The notes beneath the pieces are model-generated. The model had not been told where the DNA came from, made no database searches, and saw nothing but the letters and a program-made list of their open reading frames with translations. Positions 15,077-22,858 of a stretch of DNA of 26,128 bases are shown piece by piece (position 1 is the stretch's first letter; each line of letters starts with the position of its first letter). The position numbers and the translations under genes were made by a program. Source of the stretch: Citromicrobium sp. GTDB lineage: Bacteria > Pseudomonadota > Alphaproteobacteria > Sphingomonadales > Sphingomonadaceae. The DNA is taken from the NCBI GenBank assembly GCA_003248395.1, contig QFNA01000013.1, forward strand, positions 1 through 26,128, given 5' to 3'.

Positions 15077-15747
15077 TGGCGGACGCGGCCCCCGACATCG
15101 CAGAGATGACGCTGCCCGAAATGCGCCTGGCGCTCGCGCCGTTGATCGCCGACGCGGCGGTATTCGACGGCTGGAGCGACGACGCCCTGACCATGGCGGC
15201 ACAGCAGGCCGGCGCAGATATCGATGTCGCGCGGCTCGCGTTTCCCGGCGGTGCAATTGACATGATCGCAGCCTGGATCGAGACGATCGATCTCGCCATG
15301 GTTGCGGAACTGCCCGAGGCGACGCTGGCGAGCATGAAAATCCGCGAGCGCATTCGCAGACTCGTGCAGTTCAGGCTCGATGCGGTTGCCGGACAGGAAG
15401 AGGCGTTGCGCCGCGCGCTCGCCATTATGGCCATGCCGCAGAATGCCCGGCGAGCCCTCAAGCTCGGCTGGTCGAGCGCCGATGTCATGTGGCGGTTGGC
15501 CGGTGATACCGCCACCGATTACAATCACTATACCAAGCGCGCCATTCTCGCATCGATCTACGCCGCAACCTTGGCAGTCTATGTTGATGACGAGAGCGAA
15601 GGCAAAACCGAAACCCGCGCCTTTCTCGACCGGAGGATCGACGGCGTGATGAAATTCGAAAAGGCCAAGGCGAAATGGCTTAATCCCGAGCGCGAGAGTT
15701 TCAGCATGACGCGCTTTCTCGGTCGCCTCCGCTACCCAGCACGCTGA
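15076..15747 (+). CDS. coq9: COQ9 family ubiquinone biosynthesis protein
   Basis: 223 residues. COQ9 proteins have a TetR-like helical fold that binds lipid and, in mitochondria, assists the COQ7 hydroxylase in ubiquinone synthesis. Family features here are the N-terminal helix pair with DGWSDDALTMAAQQAG, the AFPGGAIDMIAAWI block, IRERIRRLVQFRL, and the C-terminal signature SADVMWRLAGDTATDYNHYTKRAILASIYAAT. The final charged helix ends in FLGRLRYP. There is no transit peptide, as expected for a bacterium. It overlaps the ankyrin gene stop by one base and lies 53 bases before feoA. Confidence 0.92.
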   Translation: MADAAPDIAEMTLPEMRLALAPLIADAAVFDGWSDDALTMAAQQAGADIDVARLAFPGGAIDMIAAWIETIDLAMVAELPEATLASMKIRERIRRLVQFRLDAVAGQEEALRRALAIMAMPQNARRALKLGWSSADVMWRLAGDTATDYNHYTKRAILASIYAATLAVYVDDESEGKTETRAFLDRRIDGVMKFEKAKAKWLNPERESFSMTRFLGRLRYPAR

Positions 15748-15749
15748 TG

Positions 15750-15763
15750 CGCTATTGATAGCG
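15750..15763. promoter_or_regulatory. Palindrome between coq9 and feoA
   Basis: CGCTAT-TG-ATAGCG is a perfect inverted repeat three bases after the coq9 stop and 37 bases before feoA. It could be an iron-response operator for feoAB or a small intercistronic hairpin. It resembles the classical Fur box only loosely. Confidence 0.3.
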
Positions 15764-15800
15764 AGTTGCATGTGGGCGCGTGGTCTGGCAGCGCGCTGGC

Positions 15801-16040
15801 ATGACTCTGGACGAGATTGCGAACGGCGCGACCGCGCGCATAACCGGCGTGAACTGGTCGGTTCTCGCCGAAGATGAGGGCAAGCGCCTGAAAGCACTCG
15901 GAGTGGACGATGGCGCGGAGGTCACGATCATGCATCGCGGCGTGTTTGGCGGACGTGATCCGCTCGCCTTGCGATTCGGCAGCATGACGATCGCTATCCG
16001 CCGGGCGCACGCACTGGCTATCGAGGTCGAGCCGCAATGA
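15801..16040 (+). CDS. feoA: Ferrous iron transport protein A
   Basis: 79-residue cytoplasmic SH3-like protein that works with FeoB in Fe(II) uptake. The N-terminus MTLDEIANGATARITGVN matches the family start. A central KRLKALGVDDGAEVTIMHRGVFGGRDPLALRFGSMTIAIRR-type sheet follows (GxxxG-V pattern, then P-L-A-L-R-F and the final AIR strand). Length is typical. The ATG at 15801 is preferred by homology although its ribosome site is poor; GTG at 15780 would add seven residues. It overlaps feoB by four bases (ATGA), so the two proteins are coupled. A palindrome lies upstream at 15750-15763. Confidence 0.92.
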   Translation: MTLDEIANGATARITGVNWSVLAEDEGKRLKALGVDDGAEVTIMHRGVFGGRDPLALRFGSMTIAIRRAHALAIEVEPQ

Positions 16041-17899
16041 GTCGGGACGATCCCATGTCGACGAACACCGTTGCACTGCTCGGCAATCCCAATTCAGGCA
16101 AATCGGCTCTTTTCAACGCGTTGACCGGCGCGCGGCAAAAGATCGCGAACTATGCCGGCGTGACCGTGGAGCGCAAGGCGGGACGTCTTGCCATGCCCGA
16201 CGGCGGCGTGATCGGGGTCGTCGATCTACCCGGCTCATACAGTTTCGACGCCGCCAGTCCCGATGAAGAGGTCACGCGCCGCGTGGTGCACGGTGAATTC
16301 GCAGGGGAAGCAACGCCAGACGTTCTCGTGCTGGTGCTCGATGCCGCCAACCTCGAACAGCACCTGGTCTTCGCGCAAGAGGTTATGGAACTCGGTCGTC
16401 CTACGGTCGTCGCGCTCAACATGGTCGATTTGGCCGAACGCGACGGACTGACGCTCGATCCGGACGCGCTTTCGCAAGCCTTGGGCGTGCCCGTCATCCC
16501 GACTGTCGCGGTGCGCCGCAAAGGGCTCGGCGAGTTGGTCGCCGCGATCGCCAGCGTCGGGCACCACGACGGTCCCGACAATCGCAAGAGTCAGCATCTC
16601 ACTTTGCCCGAGCGCCGCCTGGCGGCGAAGCATATCACCAAGGCAGCGGTCCTCTCCAGATCGGCGCGACATACGGTGGAAAACGGCGTCGACCGCGTCT
16701 TGCTGAACCCGTGGATCGGGCCGGTCATCCTGTTCGGCCTGCTGTTCGTCATCTTCCAGGCCGTCTTCGCCTGGGCAACGCCCTTCGCCGATGCGCTGGA
16801 GGGCGGGGTCGGGGCGATCGCCGCCGGGGTAACCGCGATTTTGCCCGCAAACCTGCTACGTGATTTTCTGACCGAGGGTGTGTTGGCGGGGGTGGGCTCC
16901 GTAGTCGTCTTTCTACCGCAGATCGTCATCCTGTTCTTCTTCATCCTGATCATGGAGGCGAGCGGCTATATGGCGCGGGCGGCCTTCCTGATGGACAGGC
17001 TGATGGCCGGGGTCGGCCTCTCCGGCAAAAGCTTCATCCCCCTCCTCTCGAGCTTCGCCTGCGCCATTCCCGGCATCATGGCGACGCGCAGCATCTCCGA
17101 CCCGAAGGACCGTCTCACGACCATCCTCATTGCGCCGCTGATGACCTGTTCCGCACGTTTGCCGGTGTACGCAGTGATCATTGCAGCGGTCATTCCGCAG
17201 ACGACGGTCGGTCCCGGCGTGGGCTTGCAGGGGCTTGTCCTGTTTGCGCTTTATGTGGCCGGCATCGTGGGCGCATTGGTGGTTGCGCTGATACTCAGGC
17301 GGACAGTGACGCAGGGCGCAGCAAGCGGGTTCATCATGGAATTGCCCCGTTATCAGCTGCCTCGCGTGCGCGACCTCGCCATTGGCCTGTGGCAACGCGC
17401 ATGGGTCTTTCTGCGGCGCGCGGGTACCATAATCTTTGTTGCGACGATCGCCCTGTGGGTCCTGCTGAGCTTTCCGCAGGCCGAACCCGGCGAAAGCCAA
17501 CTCGATGCGAGCTTTGCGGGCTCCGTCGCGGATGGCCTCCATCCCATCCTCGAACCCGTCGGTTTCAACCGCGAAATGAGCCTGGCGCTGATTCCGGCGC
17601 TAGCGGCGCGCGAGGTGGCTGTTTCGGCCCTCGCGACCACTTATGCCGTCGATGCGGAGGACGAGGACCTCGCCGCGCAGGGTGTGACCGAACGGATTGC
17701 CGCGACATGGAGCCTGCCGACCGCGCTCGCATTCCTTGCCTGGTTCGTCTTCGCACCGCAGTGCCTCTCGACGATTGCGGTGGCCCGTCGCGAAACCAAC
17801 GGCTGGAAATGGCCTGTCGTCATGCTCGTCTATCTCTTCGCGCTGGCATGGATTTTTGCCGGGCTGACCTACTGGATCGCGATCTCTCTGGGGCTGTAA
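16037..17899 (+). CDS. feoB: Ferrous iron transporter B
   Basis: 620 residues. FeoB is the inner-membrane Fe(II) importer with an N-terminal G-protein domain. GNPNSGKS at 16-23 is the P-loop, DLPGSYSFDAAS is G3, and NMVD is G4. From about residue 225 there are repeated membrane helices in two gate halves, with the conserved SFACAIPGIMATRSI and MTCSARLPVYAVII segments whose cysteines line the path. It is shorter than the E. coli protein (773 residues), mainly in loops; all core motifs are present. The start at 16037 overlaps feoA; MSTNT at 16055 is a possible alternative. No feoC follows. A terminator-like hairpin lies at 17928. Confidence 0.95.
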   Translation: MSRDDPMSTNTVALLGNPNSGKSALFNALTGARQKIANYAGVTVERKAGRLAMPDGGVIGVVDLPGSYSFDAASPDEEVTRRVVHGEFAGEATPDVLVLVLDAANLEQHLVFAQEVMELGRPTVVALNMVDLAERDGLTLDPDALSQALGVPVIPTVAVRRKGLGELVAAIASVGHHDGPDNRKSQHLTLPERRLAAKHITKAAVLSRSARHTVENGVDRVLLNPWIGPVILFGLLFVIFQAVFAWATPFADALEGGVGAIAAGVTAILPANLLRDFLTEGVLAGVGSVVVFLPQIVILFFFILIMEASGYMARAAFLMDRLMAGVGLSGKSFIPLLSSFACAIPGIMATRSISDPKDRLTTILIAPLMTCSARLPVYAVIIAAVIPQTTVGPGVGLQGLVLFALYVAGIVGALVVALILRRTVTQGAASGFIMELPRYQLPRVRDLAIGLWQRAWVFLRRAGTIIFVATIALWVLLSFPQAEPGESQLDASFAGSVADGLHPILEPVGFNREMSLALIPALAAREVAVSALATTYAVDAEDEDLAAQGVTERIAATWSLPTALAFLAWFVFAPQCLSTIAVARRETNGWKWPVVMLVYLFALAWIFAGLTYWIAISLGL

Positions 17900-17927
17900 T
17901 TAAGCCTGTGGGCGGCAACGCAAACTG

Positions 17928-17949
17928 GCTGGCACCGCCTGCCAGCTTT
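17928..17949 (+). terminator. Rho-independent terminator candidate after feoB
   Basis: GCTGGCA-CCGCC-TGCCAGC is a perfect 7-bp stem with a five-base loop followed by TTT, 28 bases after the feoB stop and before ssb. The T run is short, so termination may be partial. Confidence 0.45.
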
Positions 17950-17987
17950 CGATAGGCCAGCATCAACAATCAAGAAGGGACGATTCG

Positions 17988-18515
17988 ATGGCAGGTAGCC
18001 TCAACAAAGTCATGCTGATCGGAAACCTGGGTCAAGACCCCGAAATCCGCAGCTTCCAGAACGGAGGCAAGGTCGCGAACCTGCGTATTGCGACATCCGA
18101 GCAATGGAAGGACCGGAATAGCGGCGAAAGGCAGGAACGCACCGAGTGGCACACTGTCTCGATCTTCTCCGAAGGTCTCATCAGCGTGGTAGAGCGTTTC
18201 CTGCGCAAGGGCAGCAAGGTCTATGTCGAAGGACAGCTCCAGACGCGCAAATGGCAGGACCAGCAGGGCAATGACCGGTATTCGACCGAAGTGGTGCTGC
18301 GCGGTTTCAACGGCACGCTGACGATGCTTGACGGAGCGTCGGGTGGCGGTAGCGGCGGCGGTGCGCGCAGCGGTGGCGGCGACTGGAACCAGGGCGGTGG
18401 ATCGGGCGGATCCGGTGGTGGCTGGAACCAGGGCGGCGGTTCGTCGGGTGGTGGTTCGGGCGGATCCGGCGGCGGCTCGAACTACGACGATCTCGACGAC
18501 GATATTCCGTTCTGA
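17988..18515 (+). CDS. ssb: Single-stranded DNA-binding protein
   Basis: 175 residues. SSB binds single-stranded DNA as a tetramer and recruits replication and repair proteins. The OB fold occupies about 1-110, starting MAGSLNKVMLIGNLGQDPE with RTEWHTVSIF and KGSKVYVEGQLQTRKWQDQQG. A glycine-rich linker follows, with two DWNQGG/WNQGG units and a near-repeat in DNA (TCGGGCGGATCCGG at 18402 and 18456). The acidic tip DDLDDDIPF ends the protein and is the protein-interaction peptide. AAGAAGGGA lies upstream of the ATG. Its stop abuts the stop of the convergent DUF177 gene with no gap. Confidence 0.97.
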   Translation: MAGSLNKVMLIGNLGQDPEIRSFQNGGKVANLRIATSEQWKDRNSGERQERTEWHTVSIFSEGLISVVERFLRKGSKVYVEGQLQTRKWQDQQGNDRYSTEVVLRGFNGTLTMLDGASGGGSGGGARSGGGDWNQGGGSGGSGGGWNQGGGSSGGGSGGSGGGSNYDDLDDDIPF

Positions 18516-19046
18516 TCAGCGCTTCCTGAGCCCGGCAAGCGCCTCGGCCAGAGGCCCGTCGGGCTTGCGATTTTCGTCGCTTTCGATTCCCGCTGTTTCG
18601 CGAATGGCGTCCGCTCCCGGACCTTCGCGATAGGGATCGATGGCGAGGCCCAGCGTCTGGGCCACAGCTTCGCCGATGTCGAAGCTGTCCCCTTCGTATT
18701 CGATCTCGTCGAGATCTTCGAGCGCGAGTTCGAATTCCTCGTCTTCGTCATGATCCTGCCGCTGGCCTTGCGGCACGAAACGCAGCTCGAAATCCTCAGC
18801 GACATCGTAGGACAGATCTTCGCCCGTCACCGCGCAAGGCTGTATGATCGTGGCGTTCAGGCGGCCTTTCGCCACGACAGCATCGTCCTTCGGTTCGAAA
18901 CACACTTCGGCAACCATCTCGGGCAGGGCAGAGATCATGAACCGTTCGGCCAGGGCTGTCCGTTCGGCGCTGCTCGGCTCGATACGAATGGGCTGCGCGG
19001 GCAGGGCGCGGGGCTTGATCGGGCGGGTCAGTTCGGGATCACTCAT
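18516..19046 (-). CDS. DUF177/YceD family protein
   Basis: 176 residues, a YceD-type protein linked in the literature to 23S rRNA or ribosome accumulation. Family features are the N-terminal PARAL-like region with ERTALAERF, the strand pair LNATIIQPCAVTGEDLSYDV with its central C-x-V-T-G motif, FELRFVPQ, the acidic stretch DHDEDEEFELALEDLDE, and the IDIGE-like FDIGEAVAQTLGLAIDPY block. DENRKPDGPLAEALAGLRK is the usual C-terminus. The start overlaps the preceding chaperone gene by four bases (ATGA). In many bacteria the family sits before rpmF; here, as common in alphaproteobacteria, it follows the bc1 chaperone gene. Confidence 0.9.
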   Translation of the reverse strand: MSDPELTRPIKPRALPAQPIRIEPSSAERTALAERFMISALPEMVAEVCFEPKDDAVVAKGRLNATIIQPCAVTGEDLSYDVAEDFELRFVPQGQRQDHDEDEEFELALEDLDEIEYEGDSFDIGEAVAQTLGLAIDPYREGPGADAIRETAGIESDENRKPDGPLAEALAGLRKR

Positions 19047-19561
19047 TGCGCTATCTCGCCCGCGCGCAACTGCAGTTCGCTCGTTCGCATCATGCGCTTG
19101 TGCAGGCGGATCATCCGCTCGCCGAGGGCTTCTGCCTCATCTTCCTGCGCCATCGTGACATTGCGGCGAACCGCTGCGGCCAGGGCCACGCGATCCTCGT
19201 CCGCCAGCGCAGCGCGATAGGTGCCGAGACGCCCACCCATGCTGCTCATGATCTTGCCGATTTTCTTGCCCACGGTGGGATCGCCAATTCCTGCTTCGCG
19301 CAGCTGGCCTTCCATGTCCTCGACAAACAGCTCGGTCAGCAGCGCACTGTGCGCGGCGAGCCCTTCATCGCTCTCCATCCGGATGAGCGCGAGGCTCAGG
19401 ATCAGGGTGATCATGTCGAATCGCCCCTCTACGGAATCGGCCACGCCGCACATTCGGTACCAGTCCGGATCGCGGGCCTGCTCGACCACGGCGTGCCAGA
19501 GTGGTCGCCATTGTTCCCGGGGGTCGGCCTGCGTGCCGAAGAGGCGGGCAAAAAAAGACAT
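19043..19561 (-). CDS. Ubiquinol-cytochrome c chaperone family protein (CBP3-like)
   Basis: 172 residues of the ubiquinol-cytochrome c chaperone domain, related to mitochondrial CBP3/UQCC1, which help cytochrome b maturation. Recognisable parts are the starting SFFARLFG, DPDWYRMCGVADSVEGRFDMITLILSLALIRM, the FVEDMEGQLREAGIGDPTVGKKIGKIMSSMGGR block and RAALADEDRVALAAAVRRN. The start is ATG at 19561, with GGAAG eight bases upstream; TTG at 19594 would add residues foreign to the family. It is followed by the DUF177 gene with a four-base overlap and is divergent from bamE. Confidence 0.88.
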   Translation of the reverse strand: MSFFARLFGTQADPREQWRPLWHAVVEQARDPDWYRMCGVADSVEGRFDMITLILSLALIRMESDEGLAAHSALLTELFVEDMEGQLREAGIGDPTVGKKIGKIMSSMGGRLGTYRAALADEDRVALAAAVRRNVTMAQEDEAEALGERMIRLHKRMMRTSELQLRAGEIAQ

Positions 19562-19727
19562 CGAGAACACTTCCGTCCAATTGTTCAGCGGCAATTAAAG
19601 CCGCGATTGCCACCAGTCCGCGCAAGGCGAGTTGCAACCCGGTTCGCGCCGGTTTAGGGCTGCCCGGCATATAGGGCGGCATGGTCGGCAGGCCAAGCAC
19701 GCTGCAAAATGGAGTAATGCCGTTCCC

Positions 19728-20201
19728 ATGAACCGGTCGAAAATCTTTGGTGTCGCCGCAATCGCATTGGCAGGCCTGGCAGCCAGCGGCTGTACCTCGA
19801 TCCGCGAATCGCGCGGCTATATCGTCGACAACACGCTGCTCAGCACGGTCCAGCCGGGCATCGACAACCAGCGTAGCGTCGAAGCGACATTGGGACGGCC
19901 GACCTTTTCCAGCCAGTTCGGCCAGCCGACGTGGTATTACGTCTCGTCGACGACGGGGCGCAAACCCTTCGTGCGCAACCGTATCGAAGAACATCAGGTC
20001 CTCGCCGTGCGTTTCGATACGGCGGGCAACGTCGTGGCTGCGGATCGCACGGGCGTCGACCAGGTCGTCTATCTCAGCCCCGATGGCGATGCGACCCCGA
20101 CCCTGGGCCGCGAGCGCAGTTTCCTCGAAGACCTGTTTGGCAACATCGGCACCGTCGGACAGCCTGGCTTGGGCGGCGGCACCGGCGCACCCGGCACGTG
20201 A
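19728..20201 (+). CDS. bamE: Outer membrane assembly lipoprotein BamE (SmpA/OmlA)
   Basis: 157 residues. BamE is the small lipoprotein of the BAM complex that inserts beta-barrel proteins into the outer membrane. The signal peptide ends in LAASGC with Cys22 acylated. The SmpA/OmlA domain follows, with QPGIDNQRSVEATLGRPT, the WYYVSS strand, FVRNRIEEHQVLAVRFD and a glycine-rich tail. The length is typical for alphaproteobacteria. The start at 19728 is fixed by the signal peptide; GGAG lies rather far upstream (13 bases). The divergent 166-base gap to the chaperone gene should hold both promoters. Confidence 0.92.
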   Translation: MNRSKIFGVAAIALAGLAASGCTSIRESRGYIVDNTLLSTVQPGIDNQRSVEATLGRPTFSSQFGQPTWYYVSSTTGRKPFVRNRIEEHQVLAVRFDTAGNVVAADRTGVDQVVYLSPDGDATPTLGRERSFLEDLFGNIGTVGQPGLGGGTGAPGT

Positions 20202-20204
20202 TTG

Positions 20205-20232
20205 CTTGACCGCCAAACCGCGCACCCCATAT
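20205..20232 (+). promoter_or_regulatory. RpoH (sigma-32) heat-shock promoter for hslVU
   Basis: CTTGAC at 20205-20210 and CCCCATAT at 20225-20232 are separated by 14 bases. This is close to the sigma-32 consensus CTTGAAA-N13-15-CCCCATNT. The hslV ATG at 20241 lies where the transcript should begin, so the message may be leaderless. No ribosome site is seen before hslV. Confidence 0.65.
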
Positions 20233-20240
20233 CGCGCGGC

Positions 20241-20694
20241 ATGGACGATAGAGACAATCGCCACGGGCTGACCCAGTGGCACGGAACCACCATCATCGGC
20301 GTCCGCAAGGGGGACCGCATCGTCGTCGCAGGCGACGGGCAGGTTTCCATGGGCAATACGGTGATGAAGCCCAATGCGCGCAAGGTTCGTTCACCCTGTT
20401 CGAACGGCTGGAAAAGAAGCTTGAGCAGTATAGCGGACAACTGCTGCGCGCTGCGGTGGAGCTAACCAAGGACTGGCGCACCGACAAATACCTGCGCAAT
20501 CTCGAAGCCCTGATGATCGTTGCGGACAAAGAGAACCTCCTCGTCCTCACCGGCAATGGCGATGTGCTCGAACCCGAAGGTGGCATTACCGCCATCGGAT
20601 CGGGGACGCGGAAGTGATCGCGCGCAAGGCTATGCAGGTCGCCGCGGATATCTGCGTCTTCACGAACGGCAATGTGACCGTCGAAGAGGTCTGA
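20241..20694 (+). pseudogene. hslV: hslV (ClpQ) peptidase subunit, broken by two internal deletions with frameshifts
   Basis: The HslV protease subunit reads in three frames. Part 1 (20241-20389) encodes the N-terminal extension, the catalytic threonine in GTTIIGVRKG and DGQVSMGNTVMKPNARKVR. Part 2 (20390 to about 20605) encodes FTLFERLEKKLEQYSGQ through EGGITAIGSG. Part 3 (about 20605-20694) encodes AEVIARKAMQVAADICVFTNG and the stop. Compared with the usual ~180-residue protein, about 18 residues (including the GFAG segment) are missing at joint 1 and about 16 (the AAARAL region) at joint 2. As written no intact HslV can be made. hslU, eight bases downstream, is complete. Either a recent double deletion or an assembly error. 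Confidence 0.88.
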
Positions 20695-20702
20695 GAACTT
20701 AC

Positions 20703-22001
20703 ATGGACAATCTGACACCAAAGGCGATCGTCGCGGCGCTCGACGAACATATCATCGGGCAGAAGGACGCCAAGCGCGCCGTCGCCGTGGCGCTGCGCAA
20801 CCGCTGGCGCCGCCAGCGCCTCGATCGCGACCTGCGCGACGAGGTCACGCCGAAGAATATCCTGATGATCGGCCCCACCGGCTGCGGCAAGACCGAGATC
20901 AGCCGCCGTCTTGCGAAGCTGGCCGAAGCCCCCTTCGTCAAGGTCGAGGCAACCAAGTTCACCGAGGTCGGCTACGTCGGCCGCGATGTCGAGCAGATCG
21001 CCCGCGATCTCGCCGAAGAAGCGATCCGGCTGGAAAAGGACCGCCGCCGAGAGGCCGTGCGCGAAACTGCCAGCCAGGCCGCGATGGATCGCCTGCTCAA
21101 TGCACTGGTCGGCGAAAATGCCAGCGAAGCGACGCGCGAGGCTTTCCGCGCCCGCATCGTCGACAACTCGATGAACGACACAGAAGTCGAGATCGAGGTC
21201 AAGGACACCCCCCAGTCGAACATGGAAATCCCGGGGATGCCGGGCAATGTCGGCATGATCGACCTGTCCGACATGCTCGGCAAGGCAATGGGCAAATCGA
21301 ACCTCAAGCGCCGCAAGCTCAAGGTTCCCGATGCATGGGACCGGCTGGTCGAGGAAGAAGCTGAAAAACGCATGGACCAGGACGACGTCAACCGCGTCGC
21401 GCTGGAGAACGCCGAAACCAACGGCATCGTGTTCCTCGACGAGATCGACAAGATCGCCGTCAGCGATGTGCGCGGCGGTTCGGTGTCACGCGAGGGCGTC
21501 CAGCGCGACCTGTTGCCGCTTATCGAAGGCACGACCGTGGCCACCAAGTATGGCCCGATGAAGACCGATCACGTCCTCTTCATCGCGAGCGGCGCGTTCC
21601 ACGTTTCCAAACCTTCGGACATGCTGCCCGAACTGCAGGGTCGCCTGCCGATCCGCGTCGAACTGCGCGCGCTGACCGAAGAGGACTTCGTGCGCATCCT
21701 CACCGAGACCCGCGCCAACCTGCCCCAGCAGTACATGGCGCTGATCGGGACGGAGGACGTGACCCTCGATATTACCGATGATGCGATCGCCGAGGTCGCG
21801 CGCATCGCCGCGCGGGTGAACGAAAGCGTCGAGAACATCGGCGCCCGCCGCCTGCAGACTGTCATGGAGCGCCTGCTCGAGGATATCAGCTTCGAGGCCG
21901 AAGAACACAAAGGCGAGACCATCAGCATCGATGCCGCCTATGTGCGCGATCGGCTGGACGATCTCGCGGGCGACACGGACCTGTCGAAATATATTCTTTA
22001 G
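20703..22001 (+). CDS. hslU: ATP-dependent protease ATPase subunit HslU (ClpY)
   Basis: 432-residue AAA+ unfoldase that feeds proteins to HslV. The N-terminal LTPKAIVAALDEHIIGQKDAK block is followed by Walker A GPTGCGKT at 57-64 (Cys in place of the usual Val). The pore motif is GYVGRDVE. An intermediate I domain spans about 105-235. Walker B is IVFLDEIDKI, the sensor/arginine-finger region includes LQGRLPIRVEL, and the C-terminal tail LSKYIL docks into HslV. All regions are present, so the gene is intact although its partner is broken here. The start ATG at 20703 is eight bases after the hslV stop; the ribosome site is weak, suggesting coupling to hslV translation. Confidence 0.96.
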   Translation: MDNLTPKAIVAALDEHIIGQKDAKRAVAVALRNRWRRQRLDRDLRDEVTPKNILMIGPTGCGKTEISRRLAKLAEAPFVKVEATKFTEVGYVGRDVEQIARDLAEEAIRLEKDRRREAVRETASQAAMDRLLNALVGENASEATREAFRARIVDNSMNDTEVEIEVKDTPQSNMEIPGMPGNVGMIDLSDMLGKAMGKSNLKRRKLKVPDAWDRLVEEEAEKRMDQDDVNRVALENAETNGIVFLDEIDKIAVSDVRGGSVSREGVQRDLLPLIEGTTVATKYGPMKTDHVLFIASGAFHVSKPSDMLPELQGRLPIRVELRALTEEDFVRILTETRANLPQQYMALIGTEDVTLDITDDAIAEVARIAARVNESVENIGARRLQTVMERLLEDISFEAEEHKGETISIDAAYVRDRLDDLAGDTDLSKYIL

Positions 22002-22125
22002 GCCGGAGCGGAATCGAAGGACGGCAGAAAACGACGCGGTTGCGGACATTCCAAATGCCACATATCCGCAGTATGCTTGAACGCTTGTTCCCTAAGCATT
22101 GCGCTTGAAAGAATGGATTGCTGTC

Positions 22126-22773
22126 ATGATAACTGTATTTGGGCGTCGCAATTCGAGTAGTGTCCAACTCGTCATGTGGGCAATCAATGAAATCGGTATC
22201 GATTTTGAACGTTTGGATTACGGACACGGCTTTGCGACAACCAATACTCCTGCCTATCTAGCGATGAACCCGATGGGCAGAGTTCCCGTCGTTCAGGATG
22301 GACCTGTTACCATTTTCGAAAGCGCAGCGATATTGCGCTATCTTGGTGCCGCATACGGCAACGAAATTTTCTGGCCGACTTGTCCTCGATCACGCGCCTC
22401 ACTCGACGCGATTGCCGAGTGGGGCAAGAATACCTTTGCCGAAGGAGTTCTCAGGATATTCGTGTACGAAGTGCGAATGTCACCTGCTACCCGCGATCCT
22501 GCATTCTTGGAATCAGCTACCAAGAATCTCACTCCGCTTGCTGAGATTTTCGAAGGATTTCTGAGGGGCAGAGAGTGGGTGGGAGGGGATCACTTTACTT
22601 TCGCCGATATTGCATGTGGCCACATCCTCCATCGATATTTCAGTCTGGATTGGGACCGCCCCGACCTTCCTCTGTTGCAAAACTACTATGAGAAACTCCA
22701 ACACCGGCCAGCGTATCATCAGCATGCAATGGTTCCATTTGACGACCTCAGGGGATCTTATAGGCCGCTTTGA
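22126..22773 (+). CDS. Glutathione S-transferase family protein
   Basis: 215 residues. The N-terminal thioredoxin-like domain (1 to about 78) starts MITVFGRRNSSSVQLVMWAINEIGIDFE, with the cis-proline segment MGRVPVV and the glutathione-binding E65-S66 in IFESAAILRYLG. The helical C-terminal domain follows, with GREWVGGDHFTFADIACGHILHRYF carrying the conserved FTxADI motif. The substrate is unknown. The gene is clearly more AT-rich, with different codon choice from hslU and sulP on either side, suggesting later acquisition. The start ATG at 22126 gives a standard N-terminus; a TTG at 22099 is possible. Confidence 0.92.
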   Translation: MITVFGRRNSSSVQLVMWAINEIGIDFERLDYGHGFATTNTPAYLAMNPMGRVPVVQDGPVTIFESAAILRYLGAAYGNEIFWPTCPRSRASLDAIAEWGKNTFAEGVLRIFVYEVRMSPATRDPAFLESATKNLTPLAEIFEGFLRGREWVGGDHFTFADIACGHILHRYFSLDWDRPDLPLLQNYYEKLQHRPAYHQHAMVPFDDLRGSYRPL

Positions 22774-22858
22774 TTTCGCGTTTGAGTATGGGTTAAAGTG
22801 AACTTCGCTTGCGCCATCGAGATAATTCCGCTTCCCATCCTCATAGCCGCCCGACCGC

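Noticed and set aside
18381..18470. Short repeats in ssb as a possible mobile or CRISPR-like repeat
   Set aside because: They encode the glycine-rich linker in frame and are normal low-complexity coding repeats.
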